Source: Allium sativum (Eukaryota; Streptophyta; Magnoliopsida; Asparagales; Amaryllidaceae). From it: a stretch of 64,000 nucleotides of DNA. The stretch is from contig CM060910.1 of assembly GCA_030737875.1 (NCBI GenBank), forward strand, positions 247,722,427-247,786,426. The letters run 5' to 3'. Made by a program: the position numbers and the translations under genes. Positions 48,601 through 60,366 of this stretch are shown piece after piece. Positions within the stretch are counted from its first letter, which is position 1; the number at the start of each line of letters is the position of its first letter. The notes beneath the pieces are model-generated. The model ran no database searches. It saw only the letters and a program-made list of their open reading frames with translations, and had not been told where the DNA came from.

Positions 48601-50549
48601 TTGAAACACAACCGCCCAAAATAGCTTCCTCGCGGAACATAACTGGCAAGCTTCTTTCTTTTTTTTTATATATTTTCTCCCTTAATAAAATCTGGGCTTT
48701 AAATGTTTAACCGGGGCAAACTTTAGAAACCGACCCATGTGGAGTATCTCCTTCCACCAAAGACACAACAACCTTGTTTCAAACCGTACTCCTTCTGAAA
48801 AGTCCATCCATGCTTCACATAAGTTCAAATATGCCCCCTCACATCAAAGACCTTCTTCCGTGCACCATACAACAATTTCCCATTTCAGTATACGTGACAC
48901 AGACAAAGAAATGGCCATACTAAACACCTCAGCTCCTTCCACCACTACATTATAACATCTCCTCCTCTTTCCCACGTCAGTCACCACCCGGTCACACTCT
49001 TGCATTAGCCTCCCTCTCCCATCTAAATTTTAAAACAAAAGTATATTGCCAGAGGATGATGCGAACTGAAGCCCCTCCATAATTACAATACACGCCCGCT
49101 GTCAAACCCTCTCCCTTTTCGTTCATTCTTCTTTTGATTCCTGTCGCGCCCCATTTCTTTTATTTCCACTACAGTTCACCTTCCAAACAACCATCTCCTG
49201 TTTGCTCCTCATTCGTGCAGTGGTTTCTTGTATATTTATATTTACTTTATTGAATGATGGGTTCGTTTTCCCATTTTGTTTCTCGTGGTTTTATTTTAAT
49301 TTGAATAAGCCATTACTTTCAACTTGCTTTTGAACTGAGAAAAACGATGAAAAACAGTTTATTTATAAGGTTAATTCCTTTGTTGTTAAGGAATAGAATG
49401 CAATAGGTGTAGGATAGGAGTATGGGCTTCCTATGATTTTAAAAATAAAATACATTGTTGCTTGCGTGGTTTCTTGGTCTGCGTTACTTAAGATCCGTGA
49501 AATAGGTAGGATGACTTGGTTACATAATAGAGTATAATAGAGTATGGTTGCCATATTTTCACTTCATATGGCTTGCGTTGAAAACTTTCACTATGCTAGT
49601 ACCTTTCTCACTGTGTATGTATACTTAACACCAAAGGAAACCATTTATATATATATTATATATTGTAATAGGGTAGAGGATAGAGTTGTGGTCACGCCAG
49701 GTTAGGCTTAATGTAAGGTAAGGTTTCAAAACATGGCATATGTGTATTTGTCAAAATAGAGTATAAGATAGGGTTATGTTTTGCATTGAAATGATATAGG
49801 GGGATAGCCACGCATTGTTTTTAGCTTAGGGTCCTAAGCATGAATTCTTGTCTGGTAGGCGCATGGTTCCTTAGTGGTTAAGTAAATATATGTTTTCCAA
49901 AGTGAAGTTTTTGCGGTCTCCATCACACAAGTTTTCATTCGTTATACAGACCGTTACGGACATATATAAGAATACGGTCGTGTCCAGCGAGGTGCCACGA
50001 TCCCAAAAATATATTAATACCGGTAGGTTAACTATCCCAAAATACCGATACAAGGTGCATAATACTCCAAATAAAAAGTTACTCATTTAATTAATTAAAA
50101 ATTACAGTAAAATTCTAAAAATTAAATTATCACAATATCTTAAAAGAACCTTGTTCAAATTCGAAACTGATATCTAGTTATATCAAATAAACCATTATGA
50201 TTGATATACGATTTCATAGCGACTTTCTGAATCTTTGATTTGGGTATAATTCACAATCTATAACGCGAAATCTTGGTTTTTCACTTCTGTTAGAAAGATA
50301 TAGTTCAACAGATTCCAACGCTTCTTGTTTCGAAGAAATCCGACTAATAACGGATACTTTATACTCAGTTGAAGTTCAGAACGTTAAATTACAAGCTGCA
50401 GCGATATTGCGGGCTCGATTATATTTAATATATATTTTTCTACATTCAACTTCGTTTTAATTAATATATAAATCCATTTATACTACGAACTCAATATTTA
50501 AACTGATTTAAATATTCAAATACAAATCGATAAAATGCGGGACATTACA
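45642..50549 (-). repeat. Element D 5' LTR (right copy)
   Basis: 4,908 bp, plus-strand ends TGTAACGGCCCG...GACATTACA. Substitutions and short indels against the left copy are spread along its length. An (AT)n run near 46286-46308 is longer than its counterpart near 39959-39971. Confidence 0.95.
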
Positions 50550-52322
50550 GCGATCGTTTTCGCGTTGAAGATGTGGAGACATTATCTCTTGGGAGAAAGA
50601 TTTGAGTTGTTTATCGATCATAAATCGTTAAGGTATCTCTTCTCTCAGAAGGATCTAAATCTTCGACAGCAATGATGGTTAGAATTCTTGGCTTCCTATG
50701 ATTTCGATATCGCATATATACTAGGAAAGGGCAATGCGGTAGCTGATGGATTGAGTAGAAGACATGCCAGCTTAGGGGCTATGTTTCATGAGTGGATGCA
50801 ACCGGAGTATATCGTAGGGTACGATTTCAGACCAAAGTGCGGATTGGATCCAGAAATGCTAGCAAGTTTGACGGTCAGACCCACTTTGATTGAGTGGATT
50901 GGTTCCAGTCAGAGGGACGATCCTAACCTATTGGAAATCATCTCCAAGTTAGAGATGGGTATCGACGAGGAAATGAACAAGTATGGGCTTGATCGAGATG
51001 GATGGCTCAGAAAGAATGGGAGAATAGTTGTGCCTAATGTTAATGGACTAAGAGATGAAGTGCTTAGAGAATGTCATCACTCAAAACTTACTATACATCA
51101 TGGTGGTAACAAAATGTATCAAGTCATGAAGCTAACTACTACTGGGAAGGGATGAAAAGAGACGTTGGGAAGTTTATGTCCAAATGCATGAATTGCCAGC
51201 TAGTTAAAGCTGAGCAAAAGAAACCTAGTGGTTTGTTGCAACCATTATAAATTCTAGAATGGAAATGGGAACAAGTCTCAATGGATTTCATTAATGGGTT
51301 ACAAAGGACTAGATCGGGCCATGATAGCATTTGGGTGATTGTGGACCGATTGACCAAGAGTGCAAGGTTTATACCCATCAAGACGAATAGAACAGCAGCT
51401 AAGTTAGGAGAACTGTATATGAAGTGGGTAGTGAGATTTCATGGAATACCCAAAGGCATTGTAAGTGATCGAGATCAGTTGTTCACTAGTGGATTTTGGA
51501 AGAGCTTACAAGAGGCTTTAGGATCAGAATTACATCTCAGTACCGCGTACCATCCTCAAACCGACGGTCAGACAAAGAGGGTGAATCATATATTGGAGGA
51601 TCTCTTGAGAGCTTGTTTATTGGATTTTGGAGGGTCTTTGGATGACCATTTTCATCTAGTGGAGTTCTCATATAATAACAGTTATCAGTCCAGTATTAGT
51701 ATGGCTCCATATGAAGTTTTGTACGGAAGACCGTGCAACTCACCATCGTGTTGGCTAGAAACTGGTGAGAAATTTGTGCTTGGGCCAGATGTGATAAGAG
51801 AAACTTCAGACAAGATCAAGATTATCCAACAGCAAATGAAGGCTGCTCAAGATAGACAGAAGTGTTGTGCTGATAAAAGGAGAAGGGATTTAAAATTCTC
51901 CGTTGGCGACTTGGTGTTTGTCAATATTTCTCTATTACGTTATTCAATTTGGTAGGAGAGGCAAATTGGCACCAAGATTTGTTGGTCCATTCCCAGTTCT
52001 CGAGCAAGTTGGGAATTTGGCATATAAAGTTGAGTTGCCAGACAAGATGGCAGGAGTTCATAATGTGTTTCATGTTTCCCAATTAAGGAAGTTCGTGCAC
52101 GACGCCGATATGACTATTTCATCGGATCAGTTGGATGACATCGAAGTAGAACCCGAGGCGGTTGGGAACCGCAAGCCGATCCGTGTTGTCGAGTACGACA
52201 CGAAGCAACTTCGAAGGAAGATGGTGAAACTGGTCAAGGTTCAGCGGGGTGAGAATGAAAATGACTGTACTTGGGAAACAGAGGAGAGCATAAGGGAATC
52301 GCATCCAGAACTCTTTGCCTAG
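50550..52322 (+). pseudogene. Element B pol, second part: RNase H end, integrase, chromodomain-like tail
   Basis: Continues B's pol after element D. RNase H resumes ([15 protein letters not shown]), with TGA near 50673. The integrase zinc domain (HH at about 51080, CMNC at about 51186) is split by a frameshift near 51140. The catalytic core is open in 51281-51955: SMDFI and VSDRD keep their Asp residues, but the Glu expected in the DGQSER-type motif is Lys (DGQTKR). After a frameshift near 51903-51950 the C-terminal part (APRFVGPFPV, HNVFHVSQLRK) leads to a tail with LVKVQRGENE and TWETEESIRE, resembling the type II chromodomain of Tekay chromoviruses, which targets insertion to certain chromatin. 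Stop TAG at 52320. Confidence 0.9.
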
Positions 52323-52493
52323 TAAGATTTTAATAGTGATAGTTTCTTCCCTTCTTAGTAAACTGCATGCTAGGATAGCCTTGTTATGTTGCTATGTATG
52401 TTTGATTGTTGCAAATGATTGATAGGAATGCGGAACCCATTGTTGTTTCTTAATTAAGGAATTTCGGAGGTGAAATTTCTTAAGGGAGGAGAA
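52323..52493 (+). other. Element B 3' untranslated stretch and polypurine tract
   Basis: Short non-coding segment ending in AAGGGAGGAGAA (52482-52493), directly before the 3' LTR. Confidence 0.85.
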
Positions 52494-55068
52494 TGTAACG
52501 ACCCGTATTCTACGTATCGAAGGATCGTAGGATATTTATTTCATTTTAATATGAAGTTGTATGGTCATGTAACTTTGGGGAAACGACTATCGGGGTCATT
52601 TCCAATGTTCACGATTTTTGTCGGTTTTTAAGTGAACGTTTTGCCCCTAGCGAATCTTGTTTTGTCCGTAACTTTTAATTGGTAAGGAGTTTTACCTAAA
52701 ACCACTTCCATTAGATCTGGATGATGGTTTACCTTTCCGTAGAGTGGTCACGTTGATCAAACGGACATACCGTTTGGGAGATATGGCTGAAATAAGGTTT
52801 AGAAGGTGAAAAATAGCTTAACCGGGCCTAATTAGGGTGATTAACAGCTAGGCCCACAATCCATTTCGAAATTAGGGTTATGGAGAGGCTGAAATCAGTT
52901 AGGAAACGATTCTATTTCATTTTCTTGGCCGCCTAAAACCTTTCTATAACCCTAGCAATGGCCTCCAACTTCTAAAATCATCCCAAATCACCTTTTAATC
53001 ACTAATTAAGAAGATCTACATCAAATCAAGGCAAATCAACACCAAGTCAGAGTGGGAGCTGTTGTGTTGCATATATAGGAAAACGCCCCAAAACAGTAGA
53101 GTTTCATATCTAAAGTTTTATTTGTGGCTAAGGTGAGTGATTTGCATTGTTTTTCACTTATTACAATTAATTAGGGGTGATTAGTGTTAATTAGCGAAAT
53201 TATAACTCAGAAAAAATTGGAAAAATATTCAGAAATTCTAAAATATTATTTTAGGGTTCTGATAGAATTTTGGGCTAATTTGGATAGGTTTTGCTAATTG
53301 TATGATTAAACACGATTAAGGGGGAATAGGGGAAAACATAGGTTTTTGGGTATGTTTGATCCATATTGACATATTAAATTGTTATTTTGGTGTTTATTGT
53401 TGATTCCCTATGTTGCTATGACTGTATGGTATGTTTTGTGATTTCTTAGCAAAGTTAGAATGATTGAAACCGTCGTCGTATGGCGTAAAACAGTCGTTGG
53501 AAAAGTTGCAGGAAATGTGCAGGGTTTCGGATCAGATCGGATATAGGGTCCAGATCAGATAGGAGAACCGTGCAAGGGAATTCGATTCGGATCGGAATTT
53601 GGCACTAGAGGAGGCTTGGCAAGAAGGAAGGCCACTTGTATAGAGTTGGAGTTGGAGTAGAGACCGGATCGGACTGAATTGGGATGGGGCTTGGGGATCG
53701 GATTGGAGGACCAACCCAGGAGCTTAAGAACAAGAGGCGACGAACCGAACTGGACCAAGGCTATGAACACCGAACGGAACCGGTGTGACGTGGAGGACCG
53801 AATCGAACCAAAGGGGAGGAGGTTGGATCTCATACACCGAACCGAACCAGATGATTGAACCGGAGGACTTTTGAGCCAAACCGAATCGGAGGGTTTGAAC
53901 ACTATGAGATCGAACTGAACCAGCTACTTCTACTCCGCGACGAATTTTTTGAAGACCAACTCCAATTCGACCAAAACCCGAGATGCAAAGGAAGTCCAAA
54001 CGGGAGGTTATTACTCAGATCCAAATGGGGATCAAAGAGTTAACTTCACGAGTTGGACTTTGCTGCGGGACGTGTGCAAAGGGGTTATCGATGTCTATAG
54101 CTTTGACTCACCACTGAGGAATGGATTATTGGCTATGGATCAATGCAGTGAAGTTGTCATAACTTCATGGGGTAGAGTGATCGTATCAAGGCTATGAGCC
54201 AGTGCAGTGGAGTTGTCATGACTCCATGGGGAAGAGTGGACATAGCGAAGTACTAGTGGTTACGGATCAGTGCAGTGGAGCCGTCATGACTCCATGGGGT
54301 AGAGTGATCGTAACAAAGAATTTGGTGATCAAAGTGGTGGATATCGTATACTTTACGCACTGCGTGAGAGATGTGAGGATGATTGCTATGTTTGATGCTT
54401 TGCTATCACCATGACATGCACACCCCATCCCCATTATTTCCAAACTATGTGTTAGTGTCACCTTAGAGTATCGTACATCCTGTTGTGCTAAATCTTTGGT
54501 TGCAGGTCCAGGTTCAGGTATGGTTATGTATACCTGTTATTGTTCTGTTTTGCTGTTTATCGCTCATACTAGACTTTTGTTTGACCCAGAGTTTTATGTC
54601 TCTTCTTATTACTCTGGATGCTCTTAAACAGGCAGACTAGAGACATGTCAGGTGATTATGCACGAGTAGCTGTACCGGAGACGAGCAGGAGGCTTCCACG
54701 TATGATTTATATATAATCTCACTGTGTTGTTGTTGTCCACTACTTTGGGCATTAGTAGTGTACCTCTTTCTTTTTCTTTAGAGACATTGTTTCAAAGTTG
54801 TAATAATGTTGGGTTGAATGATAAGTTGTATTTTGGATTTCCGCTGCTATGATGGTTTAGTTTTCAGCTTATGCACTGTCTTGCCTGTTTTATGTCAAAG
54901 TTATGTTATTATTACATTTTATCCCATGCGCTGTGAGACATTCTACAGGTTCCTTATTAGTTCAAATTTCTTTCTTTTCCTTTCTTTGGCGACCATCCCA
55001 TGCTTGTCGGGCATTGGCACAACGCATTTTCATTGGAAATGTCGGTTGGTGCGGGGTGGGCCGTCACA
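52494..55068 (+). mobile_element. Element B 3' LTR
   Basis: 2,575 bp, TGTAACGACCC...GCCGTCACA, followed by TSD GATGT. It keeps the empty target site of array A at 53075-53079, which shows that A entered only the 5' LTR. A GGTTCGG/CCGAACC-rich segment covers roughly 53525-53910. Confidence 0.97.
54135..54315. repeat. Three-copy short repeat in B's 3' LTR
   Basis: Copies of CAGTGCAGTGGAG plus TCATGACTCCATGGGG-like text near 54142, 54200 and 54268 (59-68 bp apart), matching those in the 5' LTR. Each includes TGGAG...CTCCA or a close variant as an inverted repeat. Confidence 0.75.
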
Positions 55069-55073
55069 GATGT

Positions 55074-55261
55074 AATAGTTTTTATGTATTTCAGACATAT
55101 GATATTTTGAACCACGATGCTTTATGATTAATAAAGTTTGTTTTATTCCACTGCTATTTATATATGTCTTGTAATGTTTATGTATCTGTTTTACCAATAA
55201 CGCTTCACGGAACTTAACGTATCCCCTTAGTGAGTGACACTAACGGACGTGGGTTGTCACA
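55074..55261 (+). mobile_element. Element C 5' LTR, right remnant
   Basis: It resumes C's LTR after element B and matches 62977-63164 (AATAGTTTTTATGTATTTCA against AATGGTTTATATGTATTTCA), ending GTTGTCACA. Confidence 0.93.
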
Positions 55262-55263
55262 CT

Positions 55264-55275
55264 TGGTATCAGAGC
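55264..55275 (+). other. Element C primer-binding site (tRNA-Met type)
   Basis: TGGTATCAGAGC, exact match to the plant tRNA-Met site, two bases after the LTR. The stretch 55276-55437 is leader. Confidence 0.95.
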
Positions 55276-55437
55276 TGAAGATTACCAGATTAGATAAAAG
55301 TTTTTGAAAATTTTGTTCAAAAAGGTTTTAAAGGAAAGCATTTTCAAAAGAAAAGTCTGTTTTGAAAACATATTCCCCAAAGCCATATGTATTATCTTTC
55401 GATCCTTTGTTTGAATCTCTTTCCTTTTCTTTTCAGC

Positions 55438-56348
55438 ATGTCTGGGAACCTAATATTCCAGAGGATGTTACGATGCCTGGCTGGTTCCGTAAGTATCTTG
55501 AGGTTACGACGCCTTCCGAAGGCCAAGGAAACGTTCCTCCCCCAGTTGCACCCGTCGTTCCTCCTCCTCCTCCTCCTCCAAGGGTAGATAATTTTGCTAA
55601 GATCTGTAAAGAATTTTGGGCCATGGCAGGGAAGTTGTTCCGTGGAACTGAGACTTTCGTGGGGGCAAGAAATTGGCTGAAAGAAATGGAGGACTTGTTT
55701 GGAATTTTTGAAGTAGAAGATCGAAGGAAGATTCAGTTAGCTGTCTGGCTGCTGAAAGATGGAGCTTCATTCTGATGGGAAGTTACCCAAGCTGGATGTC
55801 TGGTAGAGACATGAGATGATTTTAGAATGAGGCTTGAAATGAAGTTTCTTTCTCAAGCTGAGAAAAGCATGCAAATGGAGAGATTCTTGGCGCTCAAGCA
55901 AGGAAGCATGACTATCAAAGAGTATGTAAACAAATTCAACCAGCTAGCAAGGTTTGGATTGGAACTGGTGGATACTCCGCATAAGAAAGCTTTGCGGTTT
56001 GCTAAAGGGCTGAATGAATCCCTTCATGGGTTAGCTATGTCCCAAATTCCAATGGGAGATACTTTTTAAAAGCTTGTTGATATAGCCTTGATGCATGAGA
56101 AAGACAAGGGACAAAAGAAGGAAGTAAAGACTAAGGAAACAACGCAAAACAAGAAAGTATGGCCCAAGAAAGGATAGCAACAGTAGCAACAAAAGAAGGG
56201 TGGAAAGAAAGACAATGCTAAGGATAAGAGGTAGTGTCACAGTTGTGGAAAAAATGGTCACTTGGTCAAGGATTGCAAAAGAAATAATAATTCTTGCATT
56301 AACTGTGGAAAGGTCGGACACTTTGCTAGGGAGTGCCTGAAGAAATAG
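55438..56348 (+). pseudogene. Element C gag
   Basis: I start at ATG 55438 (MSGNLIF frame uncertain) because the recognisable gag reading runs through MPGWFRKYLEV (55471) in a neighbouring frame; the true start is not certain. A Pro-rich stretch is followed by the gag domain (NFAKICKEFWAMAG, ARNWLKEMEDLF), broken by TGA at 55773, TAG and TGA in 55800-55820, then open 55827-56069 (FLSQAEKSMQMERFLALKQG, YVNKFNQLARF). TAA at 56067, TAG at 56176 and TAG at 56232 follow. Two CX2CX4HX4C zinc knuckles are intact at 56235-56276 and 56295-56336. Tekay/Del-type chromovirus gag. Confidence 0.85.
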
Positions 56349-56384
56349 GGACAAGGTCAAAGGGCAGGAGCTTCTACAGGGCAT

Positions 56385-59300
56385 GTGCATGCTCTCGCGA
56401 CCAGTGCTCCGGATAGAGGTAGGAAAATTTTAGTGGAAGGTTTGATTTCTCTTTTCAGTTATCCCATTAGAACTCTTTTTTATTCTGGCGCTTCGCATTT
56501 ATTTATATCTAATTCTATGGTTGAATCTCTGCACTTAAATACTAGTATGGTAGTGGATCCCGTTGTAGTCTCAAACCCCATTGGTGGTTTGGCTCATTTA
56601 TCCATGATTTGTCAGGATTTAAGAATATTTTGTTAGGCGTCGAGTTTGAGTGCAATGCGTATGTGCTCGGGTTTATGGGCTATGGTTTGATTCTAGGGAT
56701 GGGTTGGCTAGCCATGTATGGTGTACTTCTGGATTGTGAGAAGAGGGTGTTTAGGCTTCTGACTTGTCATGGGAGGACCCTCGAGATTTCTTGTGACCAA
56801 CAAGGGTCTGTTATGCTTAGTTTCCTAGAATCTCTAGATGCATCTATCGATGATCTGCAGTCTGTTCCAGTAGTCCGTGATTATTTTGATGTTTTTGATG
56901 AGGTACAGGGCTTACTCTGAGGCGCGAGATCGATTTTCGTATATATTTGTTGGACAATGCAAAGCTAGTTGCATTGCCTGTGTGCCATATGGCTCCACGG
57001 GAAAAGAGGGAGCTTAGAAAACAAGTAGGGGAGCTACTTGAGAAAGGATTTATTAGAAGAAGTATATCTGAATGGGGTGCTCCAGTAGCATTCGTGACTA
57101 AGGAGGATGGCTCACTTCGCTTGTGTATAGACTATAGGGAGTTGAATAAACTCACTAAGAAGAACAAGCACCCACTCCCAAGGATAGATGACTTGTTTGA
57201 CCAGCTTGTCGGGGCATCAGTATTCTCTTAGCTAGACTTGGCCATGGGGTTTCATCAGTTGAGGGTGGCTGAGAACAGTATAGACAAGACCGATTTTAGG
57301 ACTCCAGTTTTTTTTTTTTTTTTTGAATGGCTAGTTATGCCTTTTGGGTTGACGAATGCACCCACCTATTTTGTTGATATGATGAGTAGAGTGTTTCAGG
57401 AGTTTCTAAACAAATTTGTCGTGGTCTTTGTTAATGATATCTTGATCTTCTCAAAGAGCGAGGAAGAGCATGCCCAAAAATTAAGACAAGTTTTGAAAAC
57501 TCTGCGTGCACATCAACTTAAAGCAAAGTTCTCCAACTGCCATTTTTAGAGAAAAGAGGTGAGATTTTTAGGGCACGTAGTTTCTAAAGAAGGGATAGCA
57601 GTAGATTCTGTAAAGGTGATTGCAGTTCAGGATTGGAAAGTTCCAAAGAATGTAATGGAGGTGAGAAGCTTTCTTGGGTTAGCACGCTATTATAGGAAGT
57701 TCATTAAAGACTTCGCGAAGATATCAGCTCCACTAACCAAGCTGACGAAGAAGAACTAGGCATTTTCATGGGATATAGATTGCAATGTTGCTTTCCAACG
57801 ATTGAAGAGGGTTCTGACAACAACCCCAGTCTTGACCTTGCCTGATGGGAATAAAGTGTTTACAATATACACCAATGCGTGTGGTACTGGGCTTGGTGCG
57901 GTTTTGATGCAAGAAGGAAAGGTGGTGTGTTATGGGGGTAGACAGCTAACGGTTCATGAGAAGAACTACCCTACCCATGATTTAGAGATAGCTGCCATAG
58001 TATTCACGCTTAAGATGTGGCGTCATTATTTGCTTGGAGAAAGGTTCAAGTTGTACACCAACCATAAATCTCTCAAGTACTTGTTCTCGCAGAAGGATCT
58101 TAAATTAAGGCAACAAAGATGGATGGAGTTCCTAGCTTCTTATGATTTTGGGATTGCTTATACCCCTGGCAAGGGTAATGTGGTGGAAGACGCACTATAT
58201 AGGTAGAGGATGGCCTTAATTCCTCTGTTTGTGGAAAGGAAAAGTTTGGACTTCATTTTGACTTTTGATTTTAGACCCTCCACCGAGTTATTGCCTGGTT
58301 TGTTTACATTGCTAGAGATACGACCTACTCTTATGGATTGGATAGGAGCTTCGCAGTGAGATGATCCACAGATTTCAGACATCTTTGATATGCTCAGTAA
58401 AGGGGAGACTACTAGTCACCTCAATAGATATTCCATTGACGATAAAGGGTGGTTGCGACGAGATGGAAGGCTTTGTGTTCCTCAAAATGGAAGTTTGATA
58501 AAGGCAGTCCTAGAGGAAGACCATCATTCTAAGATGACTATTCATCCAGGCGGTAATAAGATGTATAGGAAAATGAAGAGGGTTTCCTTTTGGGCTGGGA
58601 TGAAGAAAGATGTAGCAGAGTTTGTTTCTCAATTTTTGATTTGTCAGCAAGTTAAAGATGAGCAAAAGAAGCCTGGTGTTTTACTTCATCCTTTGGAGGT
58701 TCCACAGTGGAAGTGGGAGAGCATCTCCATGGATTTCATAGATGTTTTTCCTAGATCAAAGAAAGGCAATACAAGTTTTTGGGTTGTGGTGGATAGACTT
58801 ACTAAGAGCGCTCATTTCATTACATTTAAGAGTAAGAGGATGGCAACATGGTTGGTAGTGATTTATGTTTGTGAGATAGTCCGTCTTCATGGAGTACCTT
58901 ACAATATCGTAAGCGGTCGTGATGCCATTTTTACTAGTAAGTTTTGGAGGAGCTTGCAAGAAGCATTAGGTAAACAGTTATGTTTAAGCATCGCTTATCA
59001 TCCTCAGACCGATGGACAGATGGAGAGGGTGAACAGAGTTTAAGAGGATCTTTTGAGGCTGTGTATCCTAGACTTTAGAGGAACTTGGGAAGAGCATCTT
59101 CCTTTAGTAGAGTTCACCTACAACAATAGCTATCAAGCTAGTATTGGCATGGCACCCTTCGAAGCATTGTACGGACGACCCTGCAAATCACCTAATTTGT
59201 TGGTGGGAGACTACAGAAAGACCACTTCTTGGACCAGATATGGTTAGAGAAGCATCCGAGAAGATTGATCTTATGCGCAGATGAATGAAGACTGCTCAAG

Positions 59301-59760
59301 ATAGATAGAAATCATATGCAGACAAGAGAAGGACTGACATTGAGGATATACGGTTTTCATTAAGTTATCACCATTAATGAATGTGGTTCGCTTTGGATCT
59401 GTAGGGAAATTGGCACCAAGATTTGTAGGACTATTTCCCATACCAGAAAGGATTGGACAAATGGCCTATAGAGTAAAGCTATCAGAGATATTTTCCGGTG
59501 TTCATGATGTTTTCTATGTTTCTCATTTGCGAAAGTGCTTGCATGATACAGCAGAAGTAGTTGAGCTAAGCATATTAGAAAAAGTAGAAGTGGAACGGGA
59601 GGCAACAGTCAGACAAGTTCCTTCTCGTATTCTTGGATCATAAGTTAAGAAGCTACGCAATAGGGAAGTCAAGTTAACGAAGGTTCAGTGGGGAGATAAC
59701 CCAGTGGATGCGACTTAGGAGACCGAAGTCAAGATTCGTGCTTCGTACCCTTTCTCTTCG
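56385..59760 (+). pseudogene. Element C pol: protease, RT, RNase H, integrase, chromodomain-like tail
   Basis: Domains in order: protease with YSGAS in place of the usual D-T/S-G-A (catalytic Asp lost, ~56482); RT (56950-57550) with [10 protein letters not shown] and [12 protein letters not shown], and FVND in place of FVDD/FIDD (~57430); a 17-T run at 57308-57324 inside RT; RNase H (57802-58206) with YTNAC in place of YTDAS; integrase (58500-59250) with HH kept, first zinc Cys lost (FLIC), and VSGRD in place of VSDRD; then APRFVGLFPI, a VFYVSHLRK block and LTKVQWGDNP as chromodomain-like tail. Stops include TGA near 56920, TAG 57230, TAG 57549, TAG 57757, TAG 58204, TGA near 58359, TAA 59041 and TAG 59717. 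Non-functional, yet collinear with element B's pol. Confidence 0.9.
57308..57324. repeat. T17 homopolymer inside RT
   Basis: Seventeen T residues replace the coding for the residues just before EWLVMPFG, giving a run of Phe and about two extra codons compared with element B. Confidence 0.9.
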
Positions 59761-60366
59761 AGGGTATGTTCTTAACTTCCTTTCCTCAGTTTTTATTTAT
59801 GCTTGTCTCTATCATTTTAGTATATCCTATTTATCGAATCTTCAACCTTTAGGTAGGTAATCCTATGATTGTAAACATGTGTTTGAGACATGTTATGTTT
59901 GATGGATGCAAGTGTTTGCAAGTGGTTGCTCGTGGATGCATATACACACAAATTAGACACTAGATTGGCTCAGTCACTCTCATAATTGCATATGGATGTG
60001 TATGCATTTTAAATTTTTGTGAATGGAAATGGATGTATCATCATATGGATGTTGCACTAGGACGAGTGATTGTGCACACATATAGAACTTTCATGTTATA
60101 TTAGGATTACTTGCATACATGTTGGACTCATGGCACTAACATATATTGCATTAAGGAGGTCAACTGAATCAGTAGCTGCCTAATCTTTTGCATTAGCATT
60201 GGGACATATACACACACCTTTGCATATGATCATAGAAGCATTAGAAATCTTTTAAGGACAATGGATGCCAGTGGTTGGTGGATAAGTAGATGGATGTGGA
60301 TGGTAGGATGTGCATTCTTCCTAAACTTGGAGATTTCGGGGACGAAATCCTTTAAGTAGGAGAGAA
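59761..60366 (+). other. Element C 3' untranslated region and polypurine tract
   Basis: About 590 bp with no coding signal; words such as ATGGATG and GCATATGGATG recur loosely. It ends in the purine tract AAGTAGGAGAGAA (60354-60366), adjoining the 3' LTR. Confidence 0.75.

Larger units (their letters stand above)
39317..50549 (-). mobile_element. Element D: LARD-like non-autonomous LTR retrotransposon, antisense in B's RNase H
   Basis: Two direct repeats of 4,907 and 4,908 bp flank only 1,418 bp. On the minus strand the LTR begins TGTAATGTCCCGC (TGTATTGTCCCGC in the left copy) and ends CGGGCTGTTACA or CGGGCCGTTACA. A tRNA-Met primer site and a polypurine tract fix the orientation as minus. 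No gag, RT or integrase motif is visible on either strand, so movement would need proteins from another element. LTR length and terminal sequence recall Tekay-type chromoviruses; that is inference. Confidence 0.92.
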
